A stretch of 64,000 nucleotides of DNA, from the NCBI RefSeq assembly GCF_001485215.1, contig NZ_BBWW01000001.1:3534001-3598000 (forward strand), read 5' to 3'. Both the position numbers and the translations under genes were made by a program. Of the stretch, positions 36,439-46,097 are shown piece after piece. The notes under the pieces were generated by a model that was not told the DNA's origin, made no database searches, and saw only the letters and a program-made list of their open reading frames with translations. This stretch comes from Leptolyngbya sp. NIES-2104 (GTDB lineage: Bacteria; Cyanobacteriota; Cyanobacteriia; Leptolyngbyales; Leptolyngbyaceae). The first letter of the stretch is position 1, and every line of letters begins with the position of its first letter.

Positions 36439-36988
36439 ATTAGCGAGAGTAGGCGCGGTATTGATCTCTTCAAGATAAAAACTTGAATTCCTGATATATT
36501 GTGCCAGTTTTGTTTGCCGCTAAAGTAGCGATTCGATCGCGTCGATTTCTCAAATTCTCCGTGTTATTACTGAAGGTATGAATTACTATTGATTTAACTC
36601 AATGGCTAAATCGATTTACTTCTTTAAAATTTAAAGCATCTCTGTCTTAAGAGAGAAGAAAATTAAGAATATTGCCTGAGACGGACGATTTAAAATTTCT
36701 CTGACTATAGAGTTTATGTAAATTCCGCAGAATTTCTGTGAATAAATGATGGAGTGTCACAGCACGCTAGATTTTTCTCAGGGAGATTCGCTAGTATTTA
36801 CGAATCATGCCGTATTTTTACGAGGGTGCTTTGCGTTCCGCTCCATGCTTTCACGGAAAACCGTCACAGTTTCACAGGCATGGCAGGTCGCTACCGAAAA
36901 CACGCTGTTCCCTAATCCATTTTCGCCAACCGTAATGACTCGACAGATTAGCTCTCAACCGCTCCAGCCGCCAACGGGGGGAGATTTG
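36439..36988. other. Long leader upstream of the receiver-kinase gene
   Basis: The segment 36480-36740 is AT-rich and frame-less. From 36746 a frame is open into the kinase gene, but its translation has no domain character and lacks a ribosome binding site, so it is treated as leader. Confidence 0.45.
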
Positions 36989-38086
36989 ATGAAGATCCTC
37001 GTGATCGAAGACGAAAAAGATGTTCGGCTCAACATCCTTGAAATCCTAACCTCTGGCGGGTTCGATTCGATTAATGCGGACAACGGATTGACAGGCGTTC
37101 AACTGGCAAAAGAGCGATCGCCGGATTTGATTATTTGCGATATCAAAATGCCCGATTTTGACGGCTACAACGTGCTTCAAGCACTCCGCCAAGATCCTAA
37201 AACAGCAATGATTCCGTTTATTTTTCTCACCGCAAAAGCTGATAAGGCAGATCAGCGACACGGTATGAATTTAGGCGCAGATGACTATCTCACGAAACCG
37301 TTTCGCCGTGTGGAATTGCTTGATACGATCGCGGCGCGTCTCAAACGCCATCATGCCCAAGTCGAGATTCAAAAAAAAGTTGACGAACTTCAACAAATTA
37401 ATAATCAGAAAAACGATTTACTCAATACGATTACGCATGATCTACGTGCACCTTTAACCACGATTAAGGTTGCACTTCAACTCATGAATGCCATGCCAGA
37501 GAATCGGCGGCAATACGTCGAAATTGCGCTAAATGCCTGCGATCAAGGTGATGAACTGATTCAAAATCTACTCGATCTGTATCAGCTTGAATCCGGTGAA
37601 GCATTAGCACCTCCTGAACCGCTGAATTTAAGAGAACTTTTAAGAAAAACAACCGATGCGTTTCAGGTGAGAACTCGCGATTGTCAGCAACTTTTAAAAG
37701 TAAATCTTCCGGAAACCTTGCCCGTGATCGTGGCAGATGGAGTAAGTCTGCGCCGAATTCTAGTGGAATTGCTCAATAACGCTTGTAAGTACACAAAAAG
37801 TGGAGGAGAAATTTGTCTTAAAGTGCGGGAAGCAACGGATTTAGATCAACAACCCGTCCTTAAATTTACGATCGCCAACGAATCCGAAATTCCCGCTAGA
37901 AATCTCCCGCATATTTTTGACAAGTTCTACCGCGTTCCCGGCAGCGATCGCTGGCAGAAAGGCGGAACAGGCTTAGGTCTTGCCCTCGTGAAAAAGCTCG
38001 TCGAGCAACTCCGAGGCGATATCATTGTCAACAGTGAAACGGGCTGGACAACCTTCACGATCGAGCTTCCTTATGAAACTCTTTAA
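36989..38086 (+). CDS. Receiver-histidine kinase hybrid
   Basis: Start ATG 36989 is chosen because GGGGGGAG lies six bases before it and the receiver begins at once (KILVIEDEKDV). Receiver domain 1-120: acidic pocket EDE, phosphoacceptor D51 in ICDIKMPD, FLTAKAD, KPF. A coiled linker leads to a HisKA-like domain with H150 in NTITHDLRAPLTTI, then the HATPase (LNNACKYTKSGG, FDKFYRVPGSD, GGTGLGLALVKKL). The 365-residue layout (receiver first, kinase second) suggests a phosphorelay intermediate that receives phosphate from another kinase. The next gene, 79 bp downstream, is a large PAS kinase and a likely partner. Confidence 0.88.
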   Translation: MKILVIEDEKDVRLNILEILTSGGFDSINADNGLTGVQLAKERSPDLIICDIKMPDFDGYNVLQALRQDPKTAMIPFIFLTAKADKADQRHGMNLGADDYLTKPFRRVELLDTIAARLKRHHAQVEIQKKVDELQQINNQKNDLLNTITHDLRAPLTTIKVALQLMNAMPENRRQYVEIALNACDQGDELIQNLLDLYQLESGEALAPPEPLNLRELLRKTTDAFQVRTRDCQQLLKVNLPETLPVIVADGVSLRRILVELLNNACKYTKSGGEICLKVREATDLDQQPVLKFTIANESEIPARNLPHIFDKFYRVPGSDRWQKGGTGLGLALVKKLVEQLRGDIIVNSETGWTTFTIELPYETL

Positions 38087-38165
38087 GTGAACTTCAGCAA
38101 GTCTGCATGAAGCATATGCAAAATTCGCGCAAAGATTTAAACCTGATGTCGATCGAGCAGGAGTC

Positions 38166-41100
38166 ATGCAAGAAACCGACCAACTCCGGTTAGCTCAGCG
38201 CAACGCTGAACTAGAAGTCCTCGTGGGTGAACTGCGATCGCAGCTCGAAGCGCGATCAGTTCAGGAACGCACGACGGCTCCAAAAGCAATCGCTCCAGAG
38301 CGATCAACCGACGACGAAGCTGTGCTTGATGCTTGCACCGCGTCTAGCGCTCGCAAAGTTGCCCAACTCGAACACAAAATCGAGCAACTCCAAGCTGAAG
38401 TCAGCCGCCGCCGTCGAGAACAAGAAAGCTTAAAGCACAGTGAGCAGCGATATCGATCGGTGGTCGAAGCGATGCACGAAGCCGTGATCATGCTCAATTC
38501 TGAAGGCACGATCGAAACCTGTAATGCCAGTGCCGCTCAGATTTTGGAAAGTACGATCGAGGAACTCATCGATCGCAATCTGCTTGATCTTGGTTGGGAA
38601 GCCGTTCACGAAGATGGCTCACCGTTTGACCCGCAGGATTTTCCGGGTCTGATCACCGCAAAAACGGGAATTCCTTGTTCTGAAGTGGTTCTCGGCTTGT
38701 GTAAGCCTGAAAAGCAAATTACCTGGATTTCGATCAACTCTCAACCGCTGTTTCAATCCGGTCAGATTTTGCCGTATGCCGTGGTGGTTTCTTTTTCTGA
38801 TATCAGTTTGCGGCGCTGGATCGAAGAAGAACGGCACCAGCTTTTAGAGCGAGAACAAGCTGCCCGCGCCGAATCGGAATTAGCCCGTGAGCAAATCGCT
38901 CAAGTGTTGCAGAGCATCACGGATGGATTTGTCGCCTTCGATCGCTCGGCTCGGTTCACCTATGTCAATCACGAAGCTGCCAACACACTTGGCAAACCCG
39001 CGAGAGATTTGCTCGGTAAAGTGCTCTGGCAAGAATTTCCAGACTTTGCAGAAACGAGCTTTGGGCGGCTTTATCGTCGGGCACTGGCTGAAGGTGTCCC
39101 CTTAGAACTGGTGGATTACTACGAGCCGTGTCAGCGATGGTATTCTGTCCGGGCTTATCCGTCAAAATCGGGCGTGTCGCTGTTTTTCCGCAACATGACC
39201 GATTCAGTGACGACTGCCCGCGAACGCGATCAGGCACAGGAAGCCTTGAAAGGAGCCTTACAGCGATTAGCGTTCCATGTCGATAATTCGCCGTTTGCGG
39301 TGATTGAATGGGATCGGAATCTGAGAATTACGCGCTGGTCGAGTGAAGCGGAATCGCTTCTTGGCTGGACGGCTTCAGAAGTGATCGGGAAACAGTTCGG
39401 CAGTTGGAATTTAGTGCTACCCGAAGATTTAGAACAGGTCGATCGAGCGATCGCCCAACTGCTCAACGGTCAAACGACTCGCAACCTATGTTACAGCCGC
39501 AACACTGCCAGAGATGGCTCGATCGTGCACTGTGAATGGTACAACTCGGTGCTATTTGACAGCAATGGTGAATTAATCTCGGTTCTATCGCTGATTCTGA
39601 ATGTCGGTGAGCGGCTCAAAGTCGAAGATGAGCGCAAACTTGCCGCCGCAGAACTGCAAGAAAGTGAAGAACGATTCCGGCAGTTAGCAGAAAACATTCA
39701 GCAGATTTTCTGGATGTATGATGTCGAGCACAAAAAGCTCATTTATATCAGTCCAGCCTGTCACCAAGTTCTAGGCTATGACAGTCAAGCGTGTTATGAG
39801 AAATCGCTGAACTTTTGGATGAATCGATCGCGTCCTGAAGATGTGCCGGATTTGATGAAAGTGAGTCGGCAAGCGGTCAGAGGCAAACCCACCGAAGCGA
39901 CTTTTCAATTCAATCGAGAAGATGGGACAGAACGCTGGTTGCGGGCGCGTGCCTTCCCCGTTCGCAATGCTCAAGGCAAGATTTATCGAATTGCAGGAAT
40001 CGCGGAAGATATCACCGAAGCAAAACATCACGAGGCAGAACGCCGAGAACAAGAGCAGCGATTACGGTTACTTGAATCGGTGATTGTGAATGCGAGTGAT
40101 GCGGTCGTGATTACGGAAGCAGAACCTGTTGAGCCACCCGGACCCAGAATCATTTACGTTAACGATGCCTTCACGAAAATGATGGGCTACGAGCGCGAAG
40201 AAGTAATCGGAAAAACGCCGCGAATTTTGCAAGGACCTAAAACAAATTGGACGGTCTTAAAAGACATTCGATCAGCGTTGAAAAATTGGGAGCCTGCGAT
40301 CGCAGAATTAGTCAACTATCACAAAGACGGCTCCGAAGTGTGGATCGAATTGAGCATTTTCCCAGTCACCGATCAAACCGGACATTACACCTATTGGGTT
40401 GGCTTACAGCGCGATATTACTCATCGCAAACAAGCCGAAAACGAAATGCGAAGAGCACTCGAAAAAGAACGTGAACTAAGTGAACTCAAATCGAATTTTG
40501 TCACAACCGTTTCACACGAATTTCGGACACCTTTGAGTACGATTCTTTCTTCGGCGGACATGTTGGAATTTTATGCAGGAGAATGTTCGATCGAGAAACA
40601 ACTCGAACATATTCAACGCATTCAAGCCGCTTCGCTGAATATGAAAGATCTTCTCAGCGATGTGCTTGTCCTGGAACGAGCAGAAGCGAAAAAGGTGAAG
40701 TTTGAACCTGCACCGATGAACGTTTTGAACTTCTGTGAAAATCTGGTCGAGGAGATGCGAATCAATGACCAAAATCAGCATCAACTCATTTTTGATCCGC
40801 AAACAACGCTGCCCGAAATTCGTGGCTATATGGATGCGAAATTGATGCGGCAAATTCTAACCAATCTATTATCAAATGCCTTGAAATATTCGCCCGATGG
40901 TTCAACTGTGACCTTCCGACTTGGACACGATGAAACGAATGCGTATTTTGAAGTTCAAGATCAAGGAATTGGCATTCCTGCATCGGATCAAGTGCGATTA
41001 TTTGAAGCATTCCATCGGGCAACAAATGTCGGTATGATTTCTGGGAACGGATTAGGACTTGCGATCGTTAAACAATCCGTCGAGTTTCATCAAGGCAAAA

Positions 41101-41183
41101 TCCACCTGATGAGCCGAGAAAACGAAGGGACAGTCGTGCAAGTCACTCTACCCCTTCAACCGAATGCGGAATTCGTGATTTGA
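38166..41183 (+). CDS. Multi-PAS sensor histidine kinase
   Basis: The 1005-residue cytoplasmic kinase starts with a coiled coil (1-95). About five PAS units follow, marked by YRSVVEAMHEAVIMLNSEG, ITDGFVAFDRSARFTYVN, VDNSPFAVIEWDRNLRITRW, FRQLAENIQQIFWMYD and VIVNASDAVVITEAE. Several end with PAC segments such as AEDITEAKHHE and QRDITHRKQAE. HisKA has H784 in FVTTVSHEFRTPL; HATPase motifs are NLLSNALKY, VQDQGIGIP and NGLGLAIVKQ. The fifth PAS has the GYEREEVIGKTPRILQGP pattern seen in LOV/PAS folds but lacks the NCRFLQ cysteine motif. Its stop codon overlaps the next ATG. Confidence 0.9.
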   Translation: MQETDQLRLAQRNAELEVLVGELRSQLEARSVQERTTAPKAIAPERSTDDEAVLDACTASSARKVAQLEHKIEQLQAEVSRRRREQESLKHSEQRYRSVVEAMHEAVIMLNSEGTIETCNASAAQILESTIEELIDRNLLDLGWEAVHEDGSPFDPQDFPGLITAKTGIPCSEVVLGLCKPEKQITWISINSQPLFQSGQILPYAVVVSFSDISLRRWIEEERHQLLEREQAARAESELAREQIAQVLQSITDGFVAFDRSARFTYVNHEAANTLGKPARDLLGKVLWQEFPDFAETSFGRLYRRALAEGVPLELVDYYEPCQRWYSVRAYPSKSGVSLFFRNMTDSVTTARERDQAQEALKGALQRLAFHVDNSPFAVIEWDRNLRITRWSSEAESLLGWTASEVIGKQFGSWNLVLPEDLEQVDRAIAQLLNGQTTRNLCYSRNTARDGSIVHCEWYNSVLFDSNGELISVLSLILNVGERLKVEDERKLAAAELQESEERFRQLAENIQQIFWMYDVEHKKLIYISPACHQVLGYDSQACYEKSLNFWMNRSRPEDVPDLMKVSRQAVRGKPTEATFQFNREDGTERWLRARAFPVRNAQGKIYRIAGIAEDITEAKHHEAERREQEQRLRLLESVIVNASDAVVITEAEPVEPPGPRIIYVNDAFTKMMGYEREEVIGKTPRILQGPKTNWTVLKDIRSALKNWEPAIAELVNYHKDGSEVWIELSIFPVTDQTGHYTYWVGLQRDITHRKQAENEMRRALEKERELSELKSNFVTTVSHEFRTPLSTILSSADMLEFYAGECSIEKQLEHIQRIQAASLNMKDLLSDVLVLERAEAKKVKFEPAPMNVLNFCENLVEEMRINDQNQHQLIFDPQTTLPEIRGYMDAKLMRQILTNLLSNALKYSPDGSTVTFRLGHDETNAYFEVQDQGIGIPASDQVRLFEAFHRATNVGMISGNGLGLAIVKQSVEFHQGKIHLMSRENEGTVVQVTLPLQPNAEFVI

Positions 41184-41662
41184 TGGGTAAATTTCTGACT
41201 AGTGCGATCGCCGGATTATTATTCATCGGTCTAATTATTGCGAGTAAAAAAGCGATCGATTCAATGGGTGGGTTGGTGCATTTCAACTGTCGTCCTCGAT
41301 CGAATCAAGTCATCTGTGAACTGACTCGCGAACCGTTGATCGGCGCATTAGAAACTCAGCAGTTTGATAAAGCAATTTTTCAAACGACCAAAATTCAGCA
41401 ACGAGGCGCGAATCAAACTCGATTAGCATTCGTGACGCGATCGGGTGAAGAAATTCCGCTAACTCATAATTGGTCGATGAGTAACAATCAGCAGCTATTT
41501 CGCCAGCGAGAAATGCTCGATCGCTTTCTTGCTGATCCGAGTGCAACGACGATCGAAGTTCGCACTCATCGCCCGTGGCAACTTTGGGCAATTCTTGGCG
41601 GATTGATCGGGCTGATGATTTTGGTAGGAGCGATCGCACTTCAGAAGTTACCGACACCCTAA
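41183..41662 (+). CDS. Small two-helix membrane protein coupled to the PAS kinase
   Basis: The 159-residue protein is not a family I know. It has TM helices at about 4-20 (FLTSAIAGLLFIGLII) and 135-153 (LWAILGGLIGLMILVGAIAL), so the ~110 residues between them would sit outside the cytoplasm. That part has HFNCRPRSNQVICEL with two Cys that could pair, and beta-like strands. The ATG shares one base with the kinase stop codon (TGATG), a sign of coupled expression. It ends 15 bp inside the convergent pentapeptide gene. Confidence 0.68.
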   Translation: MGKFLTSAIAGLLFIGLIIASKKAIDSMGGLVHFNCRPRSNQVICELTREPLIGALETQQFDKAIFQTTKIQQRGANQTRLAFVTRSGEEIPLTHNWSMSNNQQLFRQREMLDRFLADPSATTIEVRTHRPWQLWAILGGLIGLMILVGAIALQKLPTP

Positions 41663-42166
41663 ACTTTCGCGGGTATCGGCTCCGGTCGTTGAATTGGTTC
41701 CAGAAGCTCGTTTGCAGAGTTGGGTCGTCGTGTAGCGATCGACGATCGCATCCGTAAAATCGGCTCCGGTAATATCCGCTTCATCGAGAATGCTATTCGA
41801 TAAGGTAGCACCGATAAAAATCGCGTTTGTCAGATTCGCTTTGTAGAGCGTCACGCGATCGACTAGTGATCCCTCTAAGTTCGCCCCGCTCAAATTTGCT
41901 CCGAGAAGATTTCCTTTCGTCAGCATCGTATTTTTAAGATTTGCGCCTTGAAAGTTCGCCTCACGCATTTCTGCCGACACAAATACGCCGCCCTCAAAAT
42001 TTTGATTTGAGAGATCTTTGCCCGTCAAGGTCGCATTGGAATAGTTGAGGAAAGTCGTTTCAGCAAAAGCGGGACTTGCTCCTAGAAAAATCCAAAACCA
42101 AGCGAGAGCGAGAATTAACAGCGCATAAATGACACGCTTTACGTTGCGGGGAACTGGGACAAACAT
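41648..42166 (-). CDS. Exported pentapeptide repeat protein, probably lumenal
   Basis: The 172-residue protein has a signal peptide ending SPAFAETTF (residues ~15-36). About 16 pentapeptides follow (ATLTG, KDLSN, QNFEG, ANFQG, ANLKN, ANLSG, ANLEG, ANLTN, ADITG, ADFTD), forming a short right-handed beta-helix. The C-terminus has TTQLCKRASG and ESLGCR, a likely disulfide pair, as in thylakoid-lumen pentapeptide proteins. No biochemical role is known. Confidence 0.82.
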   Translation of the reverse strand: MFVPVPRNVKRVIYALLILALAWFWIFLGASPAFAETTFLNYSNATLTGKDLSNQNFEGGVFVSAEMREANFQGANLKNTMLTKGNLLGANLSGANLEGSLVDRVTLYKANLTNAIFIGATLSNSILDEADITGADFTDAIVDRYTTTQLCKRASGTNSTTGADTRESLGCR

Positions 42167-42205
42167 AAAGTGCGATCGACAGTAGAGTTTTCTTAGAGAA
42201 TACTT

Positions 42206-42396
42206 GGAAAATAGAGAGTCTTTTCGCTTCGTTGCGCTCCCGCCCTGAAATGAATTTCGGGCTAACGAAGGAAAGTCTACTGAAGTAGACTGGGAGCAAG
42301 TTTCAAGTTCTTAGTCCATTTCAATGGACTTGCGCCGATTAGCCCGAAATTCATTTCAGGGCGGGACATCGCAACGAACAAAGCACCTCCAAACCT
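42206..42396. repeat. Nested inverted-repeat element, copy C
   Basis: This copy is nearly identical to copy A through the arms (CCCGCCCTGAAATGAATTTC and ATTTCAGGGCGGG) and in the order of the inner hairpins: AGTCTAC/GTAGACT first, AGTCCATT/AATGGACT second. It differs mainly in outer flanks, where the terminal repeat has decayed. It lies between two genes on the minus strand, immediately after the LCP stop codon. Boundaries are approximate. Confidence 0.82.
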
Positions 42397-42413
42397 CTCC
42401 TTAAGCCTAACGC

Positions 42414-43802
42414 TTATGGTTGATACTGCGGAAATCTCGTTTTCTGAGCCTTCCAGTCATTCCCGATCCGAATCGTCAAATCCGAATCCAACTCACCCGT
42501 CGAAGTCGCTTCCACTCTGCCAAACCCGATCGCACTTTGCAGCACTTTTGCACCTTGTAAATCGCCCCGCTGCACAATAATCTGCGTCTTCTGCTGCGGG
42601 TCTTTCCAGTTCTCCGCCTGATAAACATTCGTATATCCAAGCGAGACAAGGTAATCCGCAAACTGTTTTCCGGCTTGAGAATCGCCCGACGCATTCTGAA
42701 TCGCGATTTTGAGATCAGCTAAGGCAGGTTCAGTTGCAGCAACGGTCGAGGAATCTTTGAAATACTCTTGCAAAACGCGATCGCGTCCTTGCGGGTCCAT
42801 AATCCAGTAGCTTGCTCGAAACTCATTCGGAGCGCTAAATCGTCCCGGCAACAGCACCATCTTAAAATCGTCTCGATCGAGCTTCTGTCCAAAGCCTACC
42901 AGTGCCAGCATTTCCTCGACGCTGAGATTTGTATCAATGTATTTCTGCATCGCCCCGATCAAGCTCGGAATTCGAGGAATCACCATTGGACTCGTCAGCT
43001 TTGCTCGTAATGCTTTGATTAACGCCTGTTGCCGCTGCACTCGTCCAATATCCCCGAACGAATCATGTCGGAATCGCGCGAACTGTTCCGCCTTGTCGCC
43101 GTCCAAAGTCTGCCAGCCGGGTTGTAAATCGATCTTGAGCTTCTGAGTGTTATCGGTGTACTGCATTCGTTCTGGCACGTACACATCAATCCCACCCAAC
43201 AAATCGACCAGTTCCCGAAACGCATCAGTACTGACTCGGACATATCGATCGATCGTAATTCCATTCAGCGTCCGACTGATCGTTTCCCGCGCTAACAGTG
43301 GACCTCCACTTGCATTCGCTTGATTAATCTTAGTTACGCCAACTCCCGGAATTTCCACCTGAGTATCACGCGGAATTGAAAGCATGTTGACCGAATTATC
43401 CGTTGGATCAATTCGCAGCAACAGCATCGTATCGCTACGACCAGAGAAGATTTGCTCTGATCCCGCAGGCGCATCTAAAACACGATCGATCCCCATCACC
43501 AGTACGTTCACCGGGCGAGACACTTTGTACTGAAACCCGCTCGTCCAGAGATCGCCTAATATTTTTCGCCCTTGCTCTGGGTTCGTTCCCGGTAAGGGTG
43601 CGAGTAGTGCCAGCGTCGTCCCAAGAGTTGCCGAAATCGTTGCGGCTCCTAACAATCCAGCGACCCACATGAGGGTTCGACCGAACGAAGGCTTTTGAGA
43701 GGGTGGAATCGGAACAGACGATCGAGATTGAGGAACAATTCTTTCAGTCGCGCTAGATGGCTCTAGCGTGGATTGGCGCTTAGACTCTTTCACTCCGCTC
43801 AC
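42414..43802 (-). CDS. LytR-CpsA-Psr family protein with LytR_C domain
   Basis: LCP proteins attach glycopolymers to peptidoglycan or another acceptor using a lipid-linked precursor. The 462-residue protein has a cytoplasmic N-terminus, TM helix at about 45-70, the LCP domain (VLVMGIDRVL, GRSDTMLLLRIDP, MLSIPRDTQVEIPG, INQANASGG, DLLGGIDVYVP, FARFRHDSFGDIGRVQRQQ) with the usual Arg and Asp residues, and a C-terminal LytR_C domain (LKIAIQNASGDSQAG, LGYTNVYQAENW). GTG start. It is divergent from the mannose-1-phosphate guanylyltransferase gene, also a glycan gene. Confidence 0.93.
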   Translation of the reverse strand: MSGVKESKRQSTLEPSSATERIVPQSRSSVPIPPSQKPSFGRTLMWVAGLLGAATISATLGTTLALLAPLPGTNPEQGRKILGDLWTSGFQYKVSRPVNVLVMGIDRVLDAPAGSEQIFSGRSDTMLLLRIDPTDNSVNMLSIPRDTQVEIPGVGVTKINQANASGGPLLARETISRTLNGITIDRYVRVSTDAFRELVDLLGGIDVYVPERMQYTDNTQKLKIDLQPGWQTLDGDKAEQFARFRHDSFGDIGRVQRQQALIKALRAKLTSPMVIPRIPSLIGAMQKYIDTNLSVEEMLALVGFGQKLDRDDFKMVLLPGRFSAPNEFRASYWIMDPQGRDRVLQEYFKDSSTVAATEPALADLKIAIQNASGDSQAGKQFADYLVSLGYTNVYQAENWKDPQQKTQIIVQRGDLQGAKVLQSAIGFGRVEATSTGELDSDLTIRIGNDWKAQKTRFPQYQP

Positions 43803-44181
43803 ACCTCAAAAACAGTTCGGTCAGTGTCTTCCGGTTGCTTGTCGCTAGTTTAGCTAGAAAGTTTCTGTTTTTCTTCAGCTTTGAGAGATATTTTCGTCTC
43901 ACAACATCGATCAATTTCTCTAGTAGCCTGCAATACAAAACAACCGAAACAACGCTTAGACAGTCCCTGGGAATTCTACACTTGAACTTCGACATTCGGC
44001 TAGTCTTATCGATCGGAATCATTCAACAAGCGTCGAAGTCCGGAGGAAACCGTAAAATCCGCGACAAACTAAATGGCTTCTGGGAAAAATGAAAAGAGTC
44101 CGCGAAGATGCCGTAAGAATGTCCGGTGATTGATTAAAATCTGGGCACTGCGCGATTTAACTAGCCCCCACGGTGAAACGT
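43803..44181. other. Divergent intergenic region, LCP gene to manC
   Basis: Frames here are short and unconvincing. This must contain promoters for both genes but I cannot identify boxes with confidence. No RNA gene is seen. Confidence 0.4.
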
Positions 44182-45243
44182 ATGACCCATTCTTTAGTTC
44201 CGATTATCCTAGCTGGCGGAAAAGGCGAACGATTTTGGCCCCTCAGCCGCAGACAGCGCCCAAAACAGTTTCTCTGTCTGGATGGCAGTGGAAAAAGTCT
44301 TTTACAAACAACTGCCGATCGCTTACTTGATATCGCTGGCGGCTGGAGCAATCTCTGGGTTGTGACGGCTTCTCATCTCGCCGAGGGTGTCCGCGAACAA
44401 CTCCCCGAATTGCCAACAGAAAACATTCTCGTCGAGCCAGAAGGACGCGATACGGCTCCTGCTGTGGCATGGAGTACGATCGAGGTCGCAAAACGCTACG
44501 GTGAAGAAGTGGTCACCGGATTCTTCCCCGCCGATCATTGGATCGCAGAACAAGACATTTTTGAATCGACCTTGAAAGCTGCCGTAGATGCAGCCGTTCA
44601 AAATAGCGCGATCGTCACACTCGGAATTTCCCCGACTCACGCCGCGACCGGATACGGCTACATCGAGCAGGGCGAGAAGATTGGAGTATATGACGAATAC
44701 CCGGCGTATAAAGTCGATCGCTTTACGGAAAAGCCCGATCGCGATACCGCAGAAGAATTCGTCAACAGTGGTCGCTTTAGCTGGAACGGCGGAATGTTCG
44801 TGTTTCAAGCAAAAGTGATGCTTAAAGAATTGCATCAACACGCACCTGAAATCATTGAGCTATTAGAAGCAAAAGGCATCGAAGCTTATTCAACGGTTCC
44901 GAAACTCAGTATCGATTACGCCGTGATGGAAAAGACCGATCGCGCTTGTGTGCTTCCGGTGCGATTTAGCTGGGATGATTTGGGCGACTGGGGCGCGATC
45001 GAGCGCTTAATGAAATCTGATAGTCCGAATGTGGAACTCGGTCAGCACGTTGGAATGGATACGACTGGCGCGATCGTTTATACTTCAGATGACGATGAAC
45101 TGATTGTGACGATCGGTTTAGAAGACACCGTGATTGTTCGCGATGGCAAAGTGACGCTGATTGTGAAAAAGGATCGGACTCAGGACATTAAAGCGGTGCT
45201 GAAAACGATTCAAGCGCGATCGGAGTTTCAAGATCTGCTGTAG
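44182..45243 (+). CDS. manC: Mannose-1-phosphate guanylyltransferase
   Basis: The enzyme makes GDP-mannose from GTP and mannose-1-phosphate. The 353-residue protein (ATG 44182; GTG 44173 also possible) has the nucleotidyltransferase signature ILAGGKGERFWPLSR with RPKQFL, EPEGRDTAPAVAW, FPADHWI, GYIEQG, FTEKPD and WNGGMFVF. It lacks the C-terminal isomerase domain of bifunctional ManC/AlgA proteins, so it is the single-function type. GDP-mannose feeds surface polysaccharide. Confidence 0.92.
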   Translation: MTHSLVPIILAGGKGERFWPLSRRQRPKQFLCLDGSGKSLLQTTADRLLDIAGGWSNLWVVTASHLAEGVREQLPELPTENILVEPEGRDTAPAVAWSTIEVAKRYGEEVVTGFFPADHWIAEQDIFESTLKAAVDAAVQNSAIVTLGISPTHAATGYGYIEQGEKIGVYDEYPAYKVDRFTEKPDRDTAEEFVNSGRFSWNGGMFVFQAKVMLKELHQHAPEIIELLEAKGIEAYSTVPKLSIDYAVMEKTDRACVLPVRFSWDDLGDWGAIERLMKSDSPNVELGQHVGMDTTGAIVYTSDDDELIVTIGLEDTVIVRDGKVTLIVKKDRTQDIKAVLKTIQARSEFQDLL

Positions 45244-45302
45244 TAAAGTTTCAAGCTGTGGGGTGATTACACCATCTCACGGCTAAAGTTCCTCGATCGT
45301 CT

Positions 45303-45779
45303 TCATGGCAAATAAAGCTTCATCGGGTCTTGCTGAAACGTCTGAAAGCCATACTTTAGATAAAAATTGACAGCATTCTCATCTAGCGCTTCTGCAATAA
45401 CCGCTAAAGATGCAATCTGAGTCGAAGCCTCTAACGATTTTCTAAGTGCATCTACCAACATTAATTCGCCATATCCTTTACCTTTCTGGGTCTGATCCAC
45501 TGCAAGCCGACCTAGGAGCGTAGCGGGTAGCCGTGGATACCGTGGAAGCCGTTTTGCAAAAGACTCATCTAGGGCGGAAATGTCGATCGTGTACGAAGAC
45601 AATGTGTAGTACGCTAACACACTGATTTCAGGCTCATTAACCAAAACAAACACAGTTGCTACCCGTCGCTTCAGGTCTTGAGATGCTTGTTTCCGCAGGT
45701 AATTGTCTAGGCTGTCTTTGCCGCAAGAAAAATTTGCTCGATCGTGCTTCTGGCTCTCCAACGGCTCAATTTTCAGCAC
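45303..45779 (-). CDS. GNAT acetyltransferase toxin (TacT/AtaT-like)
   Basis: The 158-residue GNAT-fold protein has the features of type II GNAT toxins: FSCGKDSLDNYLRKQA at the start, VLAYYTLSSYTID, RLAVDQTQKGKGYGELML (acetyl-CoA pyrophosphate loop QTQKGKGYG) and a C-terminal FYLKYGFQTFQQDPMKLYLP. Such toxins acetylate the amino group of charged tRNA and stop translation. GTG start 45779 overlaps the antitoxin stop by 14 bp; the antitoxin is first, as expected. Confidence 0.88.
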   Translation of the reverse strand: MLKIEPLESQKHDRANFSCGKDSLDNYLRKQASQDLKRRVATVFVLVNEPEISVLAYYTLSSYTIDISALDESFAKRLPRYPRLPATLLGRLAVDQTQKGKGYGELMLVDALRKSLEASTQIASLAVIAEALDENAVNFYLKYGFQTFQQDPMKLYLP

Positions 45780-46062
45780 GATTCATCACTCGTTGGTATC
45801 GTTGAGCAGCAGTTTTCAGGGCATCATTTGGCTTTGGCGGATTAAGTAACGCATCAACAAAAGCTTCACTTTCTTCCACACTTAGCTTCAGTGTTTGGTG
45901 ACTTTCAATCACTCGAATCGCTTCCGCCTGAACACTAGTCACTACAAAATCGGTGAGAGTACGCCCTTGTAAATCGGCGGCTTTCTGAAGCAGTGCTTTG
46001 GTTTCTGGACTAATTCGGGCTTCGAGTCGCGCCATTAGGTTTGGCTGGTTGTCGATCGACAT
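45766..46062 (-). CDS. DUF1778-family antitoxin
   Basis: The 98-residue protein starts with a ribbon-helix-helix domain (LMARLEARISPETKALLQKA, GRTLTDFVVTSV) that would bind DNA. A C-terminal tail (LKLSVEESEAFVDALLNPPKP) is the part that normally wraps the acetyltransferase toxin. It lies directly upstream of the GNAT gene and overlaps it. Autoregulation at the palindrome 46098-46114 is likely. Confidence 0.88.
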   Translation of the reverse strand: MSIDNQPNLMARLEARISPETKALLQKAADLQGRTLTDFVVTSVQAEAIRVIESHQTLKLSVEESEAFVDALLNPPKPNDALKTAAQRYQRVMNRAEN

Positions 46063-46097
46063 ATCAAACAGAGAGCTATAAAAACATCCTTATTATA

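Noticed and set aside
36746-36988. Extending the receiver-kinase to 36746
   Set aside because: The 81 extra residues have no domain pattern, and the ATG at 36989 has a strong GGGGGGAG site and starts exactly at the receiver fold.
40200-40450. LOV photoreceptor domain in the multi-PAS kinase
   Set aside because: The GYEREEVIGKTPRILQGP segment resembles LOV, but the cysteine of the NCRFLQ motif is replaced by the ILQGP context without Cys, so light sensing through flavin is unsupported.
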